Shown: positions 1 through 12,250, numbered from the stretch's first letter. The stretch is DNA of 64,000 nucleotides from Anadara kagoshimensis (GCA_021292105.1 CM037864.1:11021898-11085897); one strand, 5' to 3'. The notes: generated from the sequence alone by a model not told the origin. Numbers and translations are program-made.

Positions 1-772
1 TTCCCAAACGCTATGCACAAACATTAAGGGTATTGGTCACATGGTATGCTGACAAACTCCGTTACTATAATAATCGTTAATTAATAGGGTCAAGGTGAAA
101 CAATATATATTTTGAAATAGACTATAGGCTAACTATGTCTTTTAGGGTTGTTGGGCTGCAATAATACTGGGGCCAGTTGTTCGAAAATGATGATAAAAGT
201 TTAATCGATTGATTAATTGAAATTTAAATTTTGCGTAATTTCTAATATATTGTGAAATTTACATTGAAAATTTCGAAAATGGATACAATGTCATCAAAGA
301 ATAGAACATTTTTATAAAAATATTGATTTAATAATGATACTTTGAATTTTGTTGATATTTTGAATTTGTGTTGATCACTGATTAAACTAATCAAGCATCG
401 GACTACTGGGCCCTGATCTATAAACACTCCCATCCTGTTTGCTGCCATCTGTTACCTGATGTTAAACACAATTACTGCACAATCATTAATTAATAAGAGT
501 CCCATGAGAAATGTCCAAAAATAGGCCTATTGGCAAAAATCAAATTATATCAGAAAAAAATGATTCTACAATTTTTCAATTTCCTAAACAGATTGGATCT
601 TAATTAAAATTCTAAAAATGCTATTGAATTGATTTTCAGTCAAAGTGCTCAGATATCGGCTAAACAGCTATTTTAGAACAATACACCAAAACTTACTCAC
701 TGCATGATTGTGTTTAGATCAACCCTTGAGATTAAATAAGAAAAATTGTCTTATTTTGATTAGCTTAAACAC
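1..772. other. AT-rich sequence, no gene seen
   Basis: This stretch is AT-rich with short open frames only, none with a recognisable protein or convincing splice borders. It is probably intergenic sequence or an upstream intron of the liprin-beta gene. Confidence 0.5.
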
Positions 773-826
773 TGCTGATGTTATGTAAAACAACACTCAA
801 CCATCCAACTCAACCAACCAACCAAT
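773..826 (+). repeat. 3' tail fragment of SINE family 2
   Basis: The segment reads 'gctgatgttatgtaaaacaa' and then runs of 'accaaccaacc'. This matches the 3' tail of the full SINE at 2829-3210, where 'gctgatgcgatgttaagcaa' precedes the CAAC-rich end. Only the tail is recognisable. Confidence 0.6.
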
Positions 827-866
827 TACACAATTCTTATTGTAGTAACCATAAATCACTTCTAAA

Positions 867-1312
867 AGTAGCTCAGTTGGTAGAGTGCTTGCTCTGTATG
901 TGCGAGACTGGGTTTCAGAATCACGGCTGAGTCTGACCAAGAGTTCAGTTGGGAGAGTTGGAAGGTTAGGGTTTGAACCCAGGGTGGGTTTGACCAAGAC
1001 CTGAAAATAGGTAGTTTAGTGTGCCAAGCACTGTTCTGCATTTAGAAATGAAAGTCACCGGTCACAGATGACCCCTGTCAAGGTAGGTGTGGCATGTTAA
1101 AGAACCCTCCCTGCACATTGCCCCGAGCGGATTGCAAAGGTCAAAGTTTATGTCACCTCACTAGTATAGTTAGTAACATCAGGATATTGCCCTGAGTGGA
1201 TTGCAAAGGTAAAAAAAATCTATCACTTCACTAGTATAGCTGGAGACATCTCGATGTATGTCAATTATTCTTGACTTGGTGTGTAAAACACCATTTAATC
1301 AATTTATCAATG
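867..1312 (+). mobile_element. tRNA-derived SINE, family 1, with a doubled head
   Basis: The left end reads 'gtagctcagttggtagagtg', a tRNA-like A-box region, followed by a B-box-like segment. A second, altered head begins near 940 and carries 'gggtttgaaccc'. The body has family 1 landmarks: 'gacttgaaa' type motif, 'aaatgaaagtcac', 'ttaaagaaccctccctgcac' and a tail like 'gtgtaaaacaccatttaatc'. The internal 'ttgccctgagtggattgcaaaggt' type segment also occurs twice (near 1119 and 1188), so the copy has local duplications. Non-coding, non-autonomous and dependent on a LINE reverse transcriptase in trans. Confidence 0.8.
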
Positions 1313-1980
1313 AAATAACTATACAAAATAAGCATCCAATTTGTATTTAATTAATTGTAACAAGTACTGCTAAATATACGGAAATACATGGTACAGAAAA
1401 GTACGGGATTCAATCTTCTGTACCTGTGATAGTAATTAAACTTGATAAAAGAATAATGAATTCTCGCAGATTTTCCTGGACTCAGCCATATTGATTTCAG
1501 GTATACGTAAAAGACATTACAGATGTAATTATTGTCTTTTTTCTGTCTGTCTTACAGTCTCAGTATACATGTATAAACGAAGGATACCACATTTAAAATG
1601 AGAACTTCTTTTAAAATACCACATTTAAAAACGCAGATTTCTTCATGAGTATTCAAATAGTTGTGCCCATTTTTGGGAAAAATCCTATTAGTTTTGGCAA
1701 TAACAGAATTATTATATGTATTATTTCACTGTTGCTGTTATGCTGTTGGCATTTTTTATGATTGTCTGTGAATAGTGGAGCTAATTGGTGTTATGATGAA
1801 ATGAAATGCAAAAAATCTGTACAACTTTTAGTCAATAATAACATCTCTGTATCAATTGGAAAATATATGGTTTGGAAAGTTAAATGGTAGTTAGAAATAA
1901 GTTTTTTGACAATCAGCTGGTACTATAGATAGTGGATGAGACATAAAAAAATATATTTGAGATGAAATATGTTTACGGTG
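1313..1980. other. No gene seen
   Basis: AT-rich sequence without a recognisable gene or clear repeat boundaries. Confidence 0.4.
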
Positions 1981-2350
1981 CAGTAAAACCTCAATTTATC
2001 ACCCCCATTTGTTTGGTCAAATCTTGGTGTAATGAAGAAGTTTTGCAATAAGGTTTATAAGGAAAATATAGAAAAAATGGATTTTGGGACTTCAAAATAT
2101 TGTGTTGATAAATGTTGTAGCAAAAGTTGTGAGGAATGATTCTAAAGAAAAACATTTAAAAAATTAATTTTTGGAATTCAAAATATTGTGGAGATAAGTG
2201 AAATAGCAAAAGTATCGAGGGGAAGTAAAATTGAGGGAGGCTTATAAAGAAAGACATTGAAGAAAAATGGATTTGGGGTTGTCATTAAATATTGTGGCAA
2301 TTAAACAAGGTTGCAAAGTTATTAAGGAGAATTAAAATGAGGTTTAGTGT
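1981..2350 (+). mobile_element. Miniature TIR element (CAGTAAAACC family) with internal tandem expansion
   Basis: The left end 'cagtaaaacctcaatttatc' matches the end of the compact 188-bp element at 62156-62343 read on the opposite strand. The right end near 2335-2348 is a degraded inverse copy. The internal block 'atggattttgggacttcaaa' recurs in modified form about three times (near 2077, 2165 and 2265), so this copy is roughly twice as long as the compact one. No transposase is encoded. The CAGT-type TIR resembles pogo/Tigger (Tc1-mariner) elements; that assignment is inference. Confidence 0.6.
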
Positions 2351-2504
2351 TATATCTTATCCAACATGATCATTATAATAGAACTTTGACATTTTCACAT
2401 TTAATTAAATAAGGTAAGATAATTAATTGATATAAATTTTGATTTGAATGTTATTATTATTTTTTTTATTATTTATGCATAATTTATTACCTATTTTACT
2501 AAAG

Positions 2505-2770
2505 ACTGCTATAGTAGTTCAGTTGGTAGAGCATTATCTTTGATATGTGAGGTCAGGGTTTAAACCAAGACTTAAAAATTAGTAGTGACTGTTCTTTCCC
2601 TAAGTACTTGGCATTTAGAAATGAAAGTCGTGCATCACTTTGGAAAGGGACCTTTAAAACTGAGACCTGGCAAGAAATTTGCTGCCACTTCACATATAGC
2701 TGATGATGTCTGGATATAAATGAAATCTCTTGGGTGTAAACCCTATCCAAGATATCAATCAATCAATCAT
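2505..2770 (+). mobile_element. tRNA-derived SINE, family 1
   Basis: The head is 'gtagttcagttggtagagca' with a B-box-like 'gggtttaaacc', then 'agacttaaaaattagtagtg', 'ggcatttagaaatgaaagtc' and 'tatagctgatgatgtctgg'. The tail ends in (CAAT)n near 2755-2770. Shorter than the best copy at 40364-40705, with an internal deletion. Confidence 0.8.
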
Positions 2771-2828
2771 ACCATAGAAATGAATTTAAATGGTTCACAA
2801 TACTTGTAATGTATATCCCTGAGAGATG

Positions 2829-3210
2829 CAGAGGCCGCGGTGGCCTAAGTCTACAAATCCAGGGTCTCTCACGGTTGTGAGTTCAAGTTCCGTTCAGACC
2901 ACATGTTAGAAAGCCAATTTCCCTTGCCACTGGCGTCTGGCGGCCTTTACTGGTTAACTTGGTATTAGTATAATGTGACTGGGAGAGTGGTAGGCTTGTC
3001 TGCTGCATACTGACTCTGTGAGCTAGCACGTTAAAATCGCCCCGAGTGTGCGCTAGTACAAGGCATACAACACATTCGCACTTAACATGCATGCACGAAC
3101 TAGTTCATAGATTAATCCTTAGAGGTTATTAAAACAGTTCTCATCATGAAAAGCTGAAAAATTGCTGATGCGATGTTAAGCAACATTCAACCAACCAACC
3201 AACCAACCTG
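2829..3210 (+). mobile_element. tRNA-derived SINE, family 2, near full length
   Basis: The head 'gaggccgcggtggcctaagt' followed by a B-box-like 'gttcaagttcc' resembles a tRNA-Arg-type head (other copies read 'ggcctaatggataag'). The body includes 'ccactggcgtctggcggcct', 'cccgagtgtgcgctagtaca' and 'attaatccttagaggtta'. The tail has four copies of AACC. Further copies lie at 20892, 33120 and 44166, with fragments at 773, 9662 and 12985. Non-coding. Confidence 0.85.
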
Positions 3211-3378
3211 AGAGATGCAGAAAAAAAACTAAGGATTGAACATTTCTGCTATTGCCTTGTTATTAGCGCTTCAATCCTTTGGTAGCTTTAAAATATGTCT
3301 AATGGTTTGGGTTGTGATATTTTATTATTTTTTGCTTAATTGTTTTTAAAGAAAACTAATTTCTGTATGTAACATTAT

Positions 3379-3602
3379 AGGCAAACAACATTGACCTGTC
3401 CACTTGACCTTTAATTTAAATGTTTATAATGAACTAGTTTATTTATATATAAGGGAACGCACATCTTTATTTTATCTTCATGATAACAAACACAAAACAC
3501 AAACACTGTCTATATATGAATAACAAATCTTAACATTACCTATGTATTGGATGAATATTCCCAATGAAAGGTCAAGCAGACAGGTCATTGTTGTTTGCCT
3601 AT
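3379..3602. mobile_element. Small TIR element, copy 1 of a pair
   Basis: The ends are inverted repeats of about 35 bp: 'aggcaaacaacattgacctg' on the left, and the reverse complement of 'caggtcattgttgtttgcct' on the right. A second copy with the same ends is at 19121-19347. There is no coding sequence; it looks like a MITE of about 220 bp. Superfamily not recognised. Confidence 0.75.
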
Positions 3603-3689
3603 ACAAAAAATGTACAAAAGAATCAATATGCAACACCTCTATAAATAAATTTCTCAATTAATTAGTGTACCATCTCATGTTGAAAACCC

Positions 3690-4740
3690 ATTGAGGAAAA
3701 TAAATAACCTTTAGTGTTGTCCTTATGTGACAAGAGCTCATTAAGTGTAACCATGCTTTTTAATGATTTTTAAATTTTCTGTTCATTGCTGTAGTTAGTT
3801 CTTGGAATTAAACAGGCAGTTGAGAAAATGCATTCTTAGGATTAATTTAAATGATGTATGTTTTTTAATCACTGTAAGTTTGAAATATTTGTTGAAGTTT
3901 TTGTGAAAATGAAGCCAAATGGACGAGCACTCGTTAAGTATTATCATGCTATTAATAATTTTAAAAGTTTTTTGTCCATTGCCATAGGTATAAGAATTGC
4001 ATAAACAGTTATTGTGGATTAGAATTGGCTAGTAGCATTTTAAATTGTTTTTGTAAGTTCCAATGTATATGTTGGCATTTTGGTGGAAAAAAAAACCTAA
4101 TTGCATAAAGTCCATGGTACCATATGATGCAATACTGGTTTTGGTAACATCAAATGTGTGACACCTTGGCATCATGTTATGACATATGTTCTGTGGTAGT
4201 TCTTGAAAATACATGGACTGTTGTTGTGGAAATTAGAATTGGTTAGTAGTATCGTTATTATGATTCAAGTGATATTGTTTTTTGAATTGCTGATATGGAA
4301 GTTTACACACACACACATATATATATATGTTGGAGTTTTTTGTGAAATGAAAAAATGGACAAGCACTCATTAAGCATAAGCATGATATATAAAGGATTTT
4401 TTAAAAATTTTCTGTTCATGTTATTGTTCTGGGAATTACCCAAACAGTTATCGTGGAAATTAGAGTTGGCTAGTTTGCATCATTATGATTGTTTTAAGTA
4501 ATGTTTTTGAATTACTGCCATAAGTTTTAAAATATTAATTGATGTTGTGTGAAAAAGAAAAATGGGCAAACACTGCAGTGCTATTTAATGATTTTTAAAA
4601 AAAAATCTGTAGCAGTTAAAGACTCGGAATTAAACAGAAAGTAGTTGTTGTAAAATTTATAATTGGTTTGTAGGAATCATTATGATTGTTTCAAGTGATG
4701 TTGCTGTAAGTTTAAAAATTTACATATATGTTAATGTGTG
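3690..4740. repeat. Degenerate long-period repeats flanking the 54-bp array
   Basis: Diverged blocks recur across the interval, marked by 'gcactcgttaag' near 3927, 'gcactcattaagcataagc' near 4363, 'ctgttcattgctgtagttag' near 3779 and similar strings. Near 4127 the sequence 'gatgcaatactggttttggt' matches part of the 54-bp minisatellite monomer that starts at 4741. This makes the region the probable source of the array. No gene seen. Confidence 0.6.
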
Positions 4741-7700
4741 AAAATGAAAATGGATAACATCATAGCATCATTTGATGCAATACTGGATTTGGTTGAAATG
4801 AAAATGGATAACATCATAGCATCATTTGATGCAATACTGGATTTTGTTGAAATGAAAATGGATAACATCATAGCATCATTTGATGCAATACTGGATTTTG
4901 TTGAAATGAAAATGGATAACATCATAGCATCTTTTGATGCAATACTGGTTTTGGTTAAAATGAAAATGGATAACATCATAGCATCTTTTGATGCAATACT
5001 GGTTTTGGTTAAAATGAAAATGGATAACATCATAGCATCTTTTGATGCAATACTGGATTTTGTTGAAATGAAAATGGATAACATCATAGCATCATTTAAT
5101 GCAATACTGGATTTTGTTGAAATGAAAATGGATAACATCATAGCATCTTTTGATGCAATACTGGTTTTGGTTAAAATGAAAATGGATAACATCATAGCAT
5201 CTTTTGATGCAATACTGGTTTTGGTTAAAATGAAAATGGATAACATCATAGCATCTTTTGATGCAATACTGGTTTTGGTTAAAATGAAAATGGATAACAT
5301 CATAGCATCTTTTGATGCAATACTGGTTTTGGTTAAAATGAAAATGGATAACATCATAGCATCTTTTGATGCAATACTGGTTTTGGTTAAAATGAAAATG
5401 GATAACATCATAGCATCTTTTGATGCAATACTGGTTTTGGTTAAAATGAAAATGGATAACATCATAGCATCTTTTGATGCAATGCTGGTTTTGGTTAAAA
5501 TGAAAATGGATAACATCATAGCATCTTTTGATGCAATACTGGTTTTGGTTAAAATGAAAATGGATAACATCATAGCATCTTTTGATGCAATACTGGTTTT
5601 GGTTAAAATGAAAATGGATAACATCATAGCATCTTTTGATGCAATACTGGTTTTGGTTAAAATGAAAATGGATAACATCATAGCATCTTTTGATGCAATA
5701 CTGGTTTTGGTTAAAATGAAAATGGATAACATCATAGCATCTTTTGATGCAATACTGGTTTTGGTTAAAATGAAAATGGATAACATCATAGCATCTTTTG
5801 ATGCAATACTGGTTTTGGTTAAAATGAAAATGGATAACATCATAGCATCTTTTGATGCAATACTGGTTTTGGTTAAAATGAAAATGGATAACATCATAGC
5901 ATCTTTTGATGCAATACTGGATTTTGTTGAAATGAAAATGGATAACATCATAGCATCATTTAATGCAATACTGGATTTTGTTGAAATGAAAATGGATAAC
6001 ATCATAGCATCTTTTGATGCAATACTGGTTTTGGTTAAAATGAAAATGGATAACATCATAGCATCTTTTGATGCAATACTGGTTTTGGTTAAAATGAAAA
6101 TGGATAACATCATAGCATCTTTTGATGCAATACTGGTTTTGGTTAAAATGAAAATGGATAACATCATAGCATCTTTTGATGCAATACTGGTTTTGGTTAA
6201 AATGAAAATGGATAACATCATAGCATCTTTTGATGCAATACTGGTTTTGGTTAAAATGAAAATGGATAACATCATAGCATCTTTTGATGCAATACTGGTT
6301 TTGGTTAAAATGAAAATGGATAACATCATAGCATCTTTTGATGCAATACTGGTTTTGGTTAAAATGAAAATGGATAACATCATAGCATCTTTTGATGCAA
6401 TACTGGTTTTGGTTAAAATGAAAATGGATAACATCATAGCATCTTTTGATGCAATACTGGTTTTGGTTAAAATGAAGATGGATAACATCATAGCATCTTT
6501 TGATGCAATACTGGTTTTGGTTAAAATGAAGATGGATAACATCATAGCATCTTTGATGCAATACTGGTTTTGGTTAAAATGAAAATGGATAACATCATAG
6601 CATCTTTTGATGCAATACTGGTTTTGGTTAAAATGAAAATGGATAACATCATAGCATCTTTTGATGCAATACTGGTTTTGGTTAAAATGAAAATGGATAA
6701 CATCATAGCATCTTTTGATGCAATACTGGTTTTGGTTAAAATGAAAATGGATAACATCATTGCATCTTTTGATGCAATACTGGTTTTGGTTAAAATGAAA
6801 ATGGATAACATCATAGCATCTTTTGATGCAATACTGGTTTTGGTTAAAATGAAAATGGATAACATCATAGCATCTTTTGATGCAATACTGGTTTTGGTTA
6901 AAATGAAATGGATAACATCATAGCATCTTTTGATGCAATACTGGTTTTGGTTAAAATGAAGATGGATAACATCATAGCATCTTTTGATGCAATACTGGTT
7001 TTGGTTAAAATGAAGATGGATAACATCATAGCATCTTTTGATGCAATGCTGGTTTTGGTTAAAATGAAAATGGATAACATCATAGCATCTTTTGATGCAA
7101 TACTGGTTTTGGTTAAAATGAAAATGGATAACATCATAGCATCTTTTGATGCAATACTGGTTTTGGTTAAAATGAAAATGGATAACATCATAGCATCTTT
7201 TGATGCAATACTGGTTTTGGTTAAAATGAAAATGGATAACATCATAGCATCTTTTGATGCAATGCTGGTTTTGGTTAAAATGAAAATGGATAACATCATA
7301 GCATCTTTTGATGCAATACTGGTTTTGGTTAAAATGAAAATGGATAACATCATAGCATCTTTTGATGCAATACTGGTTTTGGTTAAAATGAAAATGGATA
7401 ACATCATAGCATCTTTTGATGCAATACTGGTTTTGGTTAAAATGAAATGGATAACATCATAGCATCTTTTGATGCAATACTGGTTTTGGTTAAAATGAAA
7501 ATGGATAACATCATAGCATCTTTTGATGCAATACTGGTTTTGGTTAAAATGAAAATGGATAACATCATAGCATCTTTTGATGCAATACTGGTTTTGGTTA
7601 AAATGAAAATGGATAACATCATAGCATCTTTTGATGCAATACTGGTTTTGGTTAAAATGAAAATGGATAACATCATAGCATCTTTTGATGCAATACTGGA

Positions 7701-9437
7701 TTTTGTTGAAATGAAAATGGATAACATCATAGCATCATTTAATGCAATACTGGATTTTGTTGAAATGAAAATGGATAACATCATAGCATCTTTTGATGCA
7801 ATACTGGTTTTGGTTAAAATGAAAATGGATAACATCATAGCATCTTTTGATGCAATACTGGTTTTGGTTAAAATGAAAATGGATAACATCATAGCATCTT
7901 TTGATGCAATACTGGTTTTGGTTAAAATGAAAATGGATAACATCATAGCATCTTTTGATGCAATACTGGTTTTGGTTAAAATGAAAATGGATAACATCAT
8001 AGCATCTTTTGATGCAATACTGGTTTTGGTTAAAATGAAAATGGATAACATCATAGCATCTTTTGATGCAATACTGGTTTTGGTTAAAATGAAAATGGAT
8101 AACATCATAGCATCTTTTGATGCAATACTGGTTTTGGTTAAAATGAAAATGGATAACATCATAGCATCTTTTGATGCAATACTGGTTTTGGTTAAAATGA
8201 AAATGGATAACATCATAGCATCTTTTGATGCAATACTGGTTTTGGTTAAAATGAAGATGGATAACATCATAGCATCTTTTGATGCAATACTGGTTTTGGT
8301 TAAAATGAAGATGGATAACATCATAGCATCTTTTGATGCAATACTGGTTTTGGTTAAAATGAAAATGGATAACATCATAGCATCTTTTGATGCAATACTG
8401 GTTTTGGTTAAAATGAAAATGGATAACATCATAGCATCTTTTGATGCAATACTGGTTTTGGTTAAAATGAAAATGGATAACATCATAGCATCTTTTGATG
8501 CAATACTGGTTTTGGTTAAAATGAAAATGGATAACATCATTGCATCTTTTGATGCAATACTGGTTTTGGTTAAAATGAAAATGGATAACTCATAGCATCT
8601 TTTGATGCAATACTGGTTTTGGTTAAAATGAAAATGGATAACATCATAGCATCTTTTGATGCAATACTGGTTTTGGTTAAAATGAAAATGGATAACATCA
8701 TAGCATCTTTTGATGCAATACTGGTTTTGGTTAAAATGAAGATGGATAACATCATAGCATCTTTTGATGCAATACTGGTTTTGGTTAAAATGAAAATGGA
8801 TAACATCATAGCATCTTTTGATGCAATACTGGTTTTGGTTAAAATGAAAATGGATAACATCATAGCATCTTTTGATGCAATACTGGTTTTGGTTAAAATG
8901 AAAATGGATAACATCATTGCATCTTTTGATGCAATACTGGTTTTGGTTAAAATGAAAATGGATAACATCATTGCATCTTTTGATGCAATACTGGTTTTGG
9001 TTAAAATGAAAATGGATAACATCATAGCATCTTTTGATGCAATACTGGTTTTGGTTAAAATGAAAATGGATAACATCATAGCATCTTTTGATGCAATACT
9101 GGTTTTGGTTAAAATGAAAATAGATAACATCATAGCATCTTTTGATGCAATACTGGTTTTGGTTAAAATGAAGATGGATAACATCATAGCATCTTTTGAT
9201 GCAATACTGGTTTTGGTTAAAATGAAGATGGATAACATCATAGCATCTTTTGATGCAATACTGGTTTTGGTTAAAATGAAAATGGATAACATCATAGCAT
9301 CTTTTGATGCAATACTGGTTTTGGTTAAAATGAAAATGGATAACATCATAGCATCTTTTGATGCAATACTGGTTTTGGTTAAAATGAAAATGGATAACAT
9401 CATAGCATCTTTTGATGCAATACTGGTTTTGGTTAAA
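4741..9437. repeat. 54-bp minisatellite, about 87 tandem copies
   Basis: The monomer is 54 bp, beginning 'aaaatgaaaatggataacat' and ending 'caatactggttttggtt'. Four single-base deletions (near 6552, 6905, 7445 and 8589) bring the length to 87 units. Because 54 is divisible by three and the monomer lacks stops in several frames, open frames of up to about 670 codons occur on both strands, with an 18-residue periodic translation. They are broken exactly at the one-base deletions. A variant pair ('tactggattttgttgaaatg' type, with tttaatgc) recurs near 5041, 5905 and 7684, spaced 16 and 33 units apart after correction, so blocks of units have been duplicated. I treat it as non-coding satellite. 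Confidence 0.97.
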
Positions 9438-9661
9438 ATGAAGACTGGCTAACTTCATGGCAGCATTTTATAGTTCTTCAATGCTGGACTTTTTTGACAG
9501 TTGTAATTGTAAAAATTGGATACCGTAATACAACCCTTCATGAAATTTTAATTTGTCTATTGGTATTAGCAAAGAGACCATTAGGATGGCTAACAGGGCA
9601 ATAACAGCATAAAGTGAAATCAGTTTTAATGATTTAATTTACTGTTGTAAACTTATACCTG

Positions 9662-9760
9662 ATGTTGTTGAATGTTGCTTAACATTACATCGGCAATTTT
9701 TCAGCTATTCACGAGGAGAACCAGTTTATTAATCTATGGATTAATCTATGAACAAGTTCA
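9662..9760 (-). repeat. 3' fragment of SINE family 2, reversed
   Basis: The reverse complement matches the end of the SINE at 2829-3210: the region around 'attaatctatggattaatct' and 'cggcaatttttcagc' corresponds to 'gctgaaaaattgctg' in the forward copies. Confidence 0.7.
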
Positions 9761-10069
9761 TGTTTACATAATTAAGAAGTTATTGTCGTTTGCTATATAC
9801 AATTTCGTTTGAAAAAAATATATGTTGAAAAAATGACTTTTTGCAATTGGCTTTTATTTGGGGAGCATCCTTTGGTTCTGCCAATATTCTTGTCTTATTA
9901 TTCAAACATTGCTGTTTAAATTAAAAAAAATATATTCAGAATTGATCATTGGAAAATAATCAGTCCACTTAAACCAATTGATCATTGATTAATCAGAAGT
10001 TAAGATTTTAGCATACATGTATTTTCTTCAATCATAGAATGTATAATTATTTACATATTTAGCTTTATA

Positions 10070-10234
10070 CAGTCCAAACCTGTCTTAAAAGCCACCTCTA
10101 TATACAGGTCACCTGTTTATAAAGGCCAGTAGAAATGTATCCCAATTGTTTTTTTTTCATATTATTTGAACTGGTATATATAAAGGCCACTTTTACAGGT
10201 TCCCTTGGGTGGCCTTTATAGACAGGTTTGACTG
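10070..10234. mobile_element. Palindromic MITE (CAGTC family, 'aaaggccac' element)
   Basis: The element starts 'cagtccaacctgtcttaaaa' type sequence and ends with the inverse 'acaggtttgactg', flanked on both sides by TA. Nearly the whole element can fold, since 'ggccacctctatataca' motifs recur inverted at the right. Related copies in this window: 23830, 30916, 35603, 37238, 46925 and 47978. TA target duplication with a CAGTC end fits Tc1-mariner/pogo-type mobilisation (inference). Confidence 0.85.
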
Positions 10235-10509
10235 TATATGGGTTTTAATATGGTTAACATTAACTACTTTGAGTTGTTTGCAATGTCTCATGGTTTGTTA
10301 TTTGCACCATTATTTGTAAAATTCCTTTTAATAGATTCTATGTGTTGATCTGTATATCCTTATAATATCTTAGCTTCTTTTTTCGATAACGTGCCCTGTC
10401 TGCCAGTAATCAAATCGGCCAACTTTAGATCGATGAACAAAATTGTTATACCTTTAGTGGCAATGTCTCAATTGTTGCCAAATAATTTGTTCATCATTTA
10501 AAAAAATTA

Positions 10510-11431
10510 CAGTAGAACTTCAATAACTCGAAGTGTAAGGGACTTCGATGATGACTTCGAGTTATAGGGGTTTTCGAGTTTTGGAAGTTGGAAGGATGAC
10601 GTCACAATGTAGACTTTCATTTTTATGGGAGAAATGTTGGTTGGTGTTAAACTGTTTACTGATACACTAGTGTAATGTGTATTACATAAATACATGCAAT
10701 AATTATCGAATATAATCAATTTAATAATGATGTTTTATAAGAACTCCTGGAGACAAAAAACGCACAGATTACACAAAATGTGTATTACCAGTACATGATC
10801 ATAATACATTCAAAGAACTGAATCAGATACACATATTCATGTACATTGTATGTAATAATCATAATTATTATCATATTAATACATTTGCAAAACAAAATGG
10901 GCATTTTATAGAAATTATAACATTAGTGTGTGTACCACGTCTCGGTCATTAAAATCAAGCTTGGATAAATCACTTGAAATTTTACTGTTATCGCCAGTGG
11001 CAAAAAACTTGGCTTCTACTGAGGGGGTACACGGTTTCACTTCATCGCCCCTTAGGGTACAAAGTATTAATCCTTTAATTGATACTAATTAATACAGTAG
11101 CAGAACCTTTGATCTGTACCACTACTCCTCTCATTAATCGGATTATACGGAAGCCTATAGCCCATAGCCGATTAATTTCTGTTATTTTACTGGTAGTTCT
11201 ATTGATCACTCATTGTTAAATATTTCGAGTTTTAGAAGGTGGATTGTCATACAATATTTAATTTTGCACCTTAACATTGCTTCGAGTTATCGGGGGTATT
11301 CGAATTATAAGAATTTGAGTTATCGAAGTTGTATTTATATAGTTTATAGAAAACCGGCCGGAACAAAATAATAACTTCGAGTTATCCGTGGTATTCGAGA
11401 TATCGAAGTTCGAGTTATCGAAGTTCTACTG
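10510..11431. mobile_element. Tigger/pogo-like non-autonomous element, 922 bp
   Basis: Terminal inverted repeats are 'cagtagaacttcaataactc' on the left and the inverse of 'gttatcgaagttctactg' on the right, with TA on both flanks. Several subterminal copies of 'ttcgagttatcg' type motifs lie near 10546, 11280, 11380 and 11410. There is no transposase frame. It ends 94 bp before the acceptor of the first coding liprin-beta exon, so it lies in the upstream intron. Confidence 0.8.
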
Positions 11432-11549
11432 TATTGTGAGTAATATAAATGGCTAATACATATAGTATATGTGCTGAGGCTCTATAACAGTGTAATTAGT
11501 TTAATGATTTAAATTTCTGTTGCAGGTTTTGAAGCTGTAAACATTAGAA

Positions 11550-11625
11550 ATGGCTAACAGGTCAGCGTATGATGCGAGTGATATGTTGGCAGAGGCTTTG
11601 AAGCAACTAGATAATGTTTTAGCAA
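11550..11625 (+). CDS. PPFIBP1: Liprin-beta, first coding exon (N-terminus)
   Basis: The exon probably runs 11526-11625: acceptor 'tttctgttgcag' ends at 11525, 24 bases of 5'UTR follow, and ATG is at 11550 in the context 'agaaATGg'. The donor 'gtgagt' starts at 11626. It encodes 25 residues plus one base, including DASDMLAEALKQLDNVLA. This matches the conserved start of liprin-beta proteins, where an ASDMLA..AL.Q.D motif opens the protein. Liprin-beta is a cytoplasmic scaffold with N-terminal coiled coils and C-terminal SAM domains that pairs with liprin-alpha at adhesion sites and synaptic active zones (family knowledge). An AG acceptor before the ATG means a non-coding upstream exon exists; I could not locate it. 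Mammals have two paralogues, so the symbol marks the family and not a specific orthologue. Confidence 0.85.
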
Positions 11626-11790
11626 GTGAGTATTAAGATTTGATGGTGCTGAGATCCCTGAAATTTAAAAGAAACTAAGTGGTTTCAGTGTAGCCTAAGA
11701 AAGTGTTAGCTTTAATATATCCCATTGCCATCCCACTCAGGCAAATCTTTACCTGTGAAAATTGCCAATTTTGCATTAAATTGTCTCTTC

Positions 11791-12120
11791 TTAGCTCAGT
11801 GCTCACTCCGTTAGTGGGAGGCTGTGGGTTAAAACCCCGAAAGGGTCTGATCTAAGACTTGAAAGTTGGTAGTGATTGTTCTTTAGTCAAGCACTCGGCA
11901 TTACAAAATGAAAGTCACATTTCTTTAGGATGGAGCTTAAAATAAACAAGGTCCTGTTTCACTGTAGGTGTGGCACAATAAAAAACATTGCTGTATAATG
12001 CCATCAGCACAATGTAAAGGCAAAATTTTTGCACTTTCACCTATAGCTGGCGATGTCTCAATATTAGTGAAATATTCTTGACTGAGATGTTAAGCACCCT
12101 TACTCAATTCAATTCAATCA
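11791..12120 (+). mobile_element. tRNA-derived SINE, family 1, in liprin-beta intron
   Basis: A diverged head 'ttagctcagtgctcactccg' with a B-box-like 'gggttaaaacccc' is followed by 'agacttgaaagttggtagtg', 'gcactcggcattacaaaatg', 'aatgccatcagcacaatg' and a tail 'gagatgttaagcacccttac'. It lies between coding exons 1 and 2. Confidence 0.85.
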
Positions 12121-12250
12121 GGCAGATCTGAAAAATTGTCAGTTAATTTACTTGCTAAATTGTTAATCAGGTTTTTCCCACAATTCCACTTCAGATCAGT
12201 TTGATTTTGGCATAAAATATGCTCCATCTAACAAATCTGTTGCTGCATAA

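Noticed and set aside
4738..9458. Open frames of 200-670 codons on both strands, apparently a repetitive protein
   Set aside because: They are the reading of a 54-bp satellite. Both strands and several frames are open, frames break at single-base deletions, and the unit is no better conserved at first and second codon positions than at third by eye.
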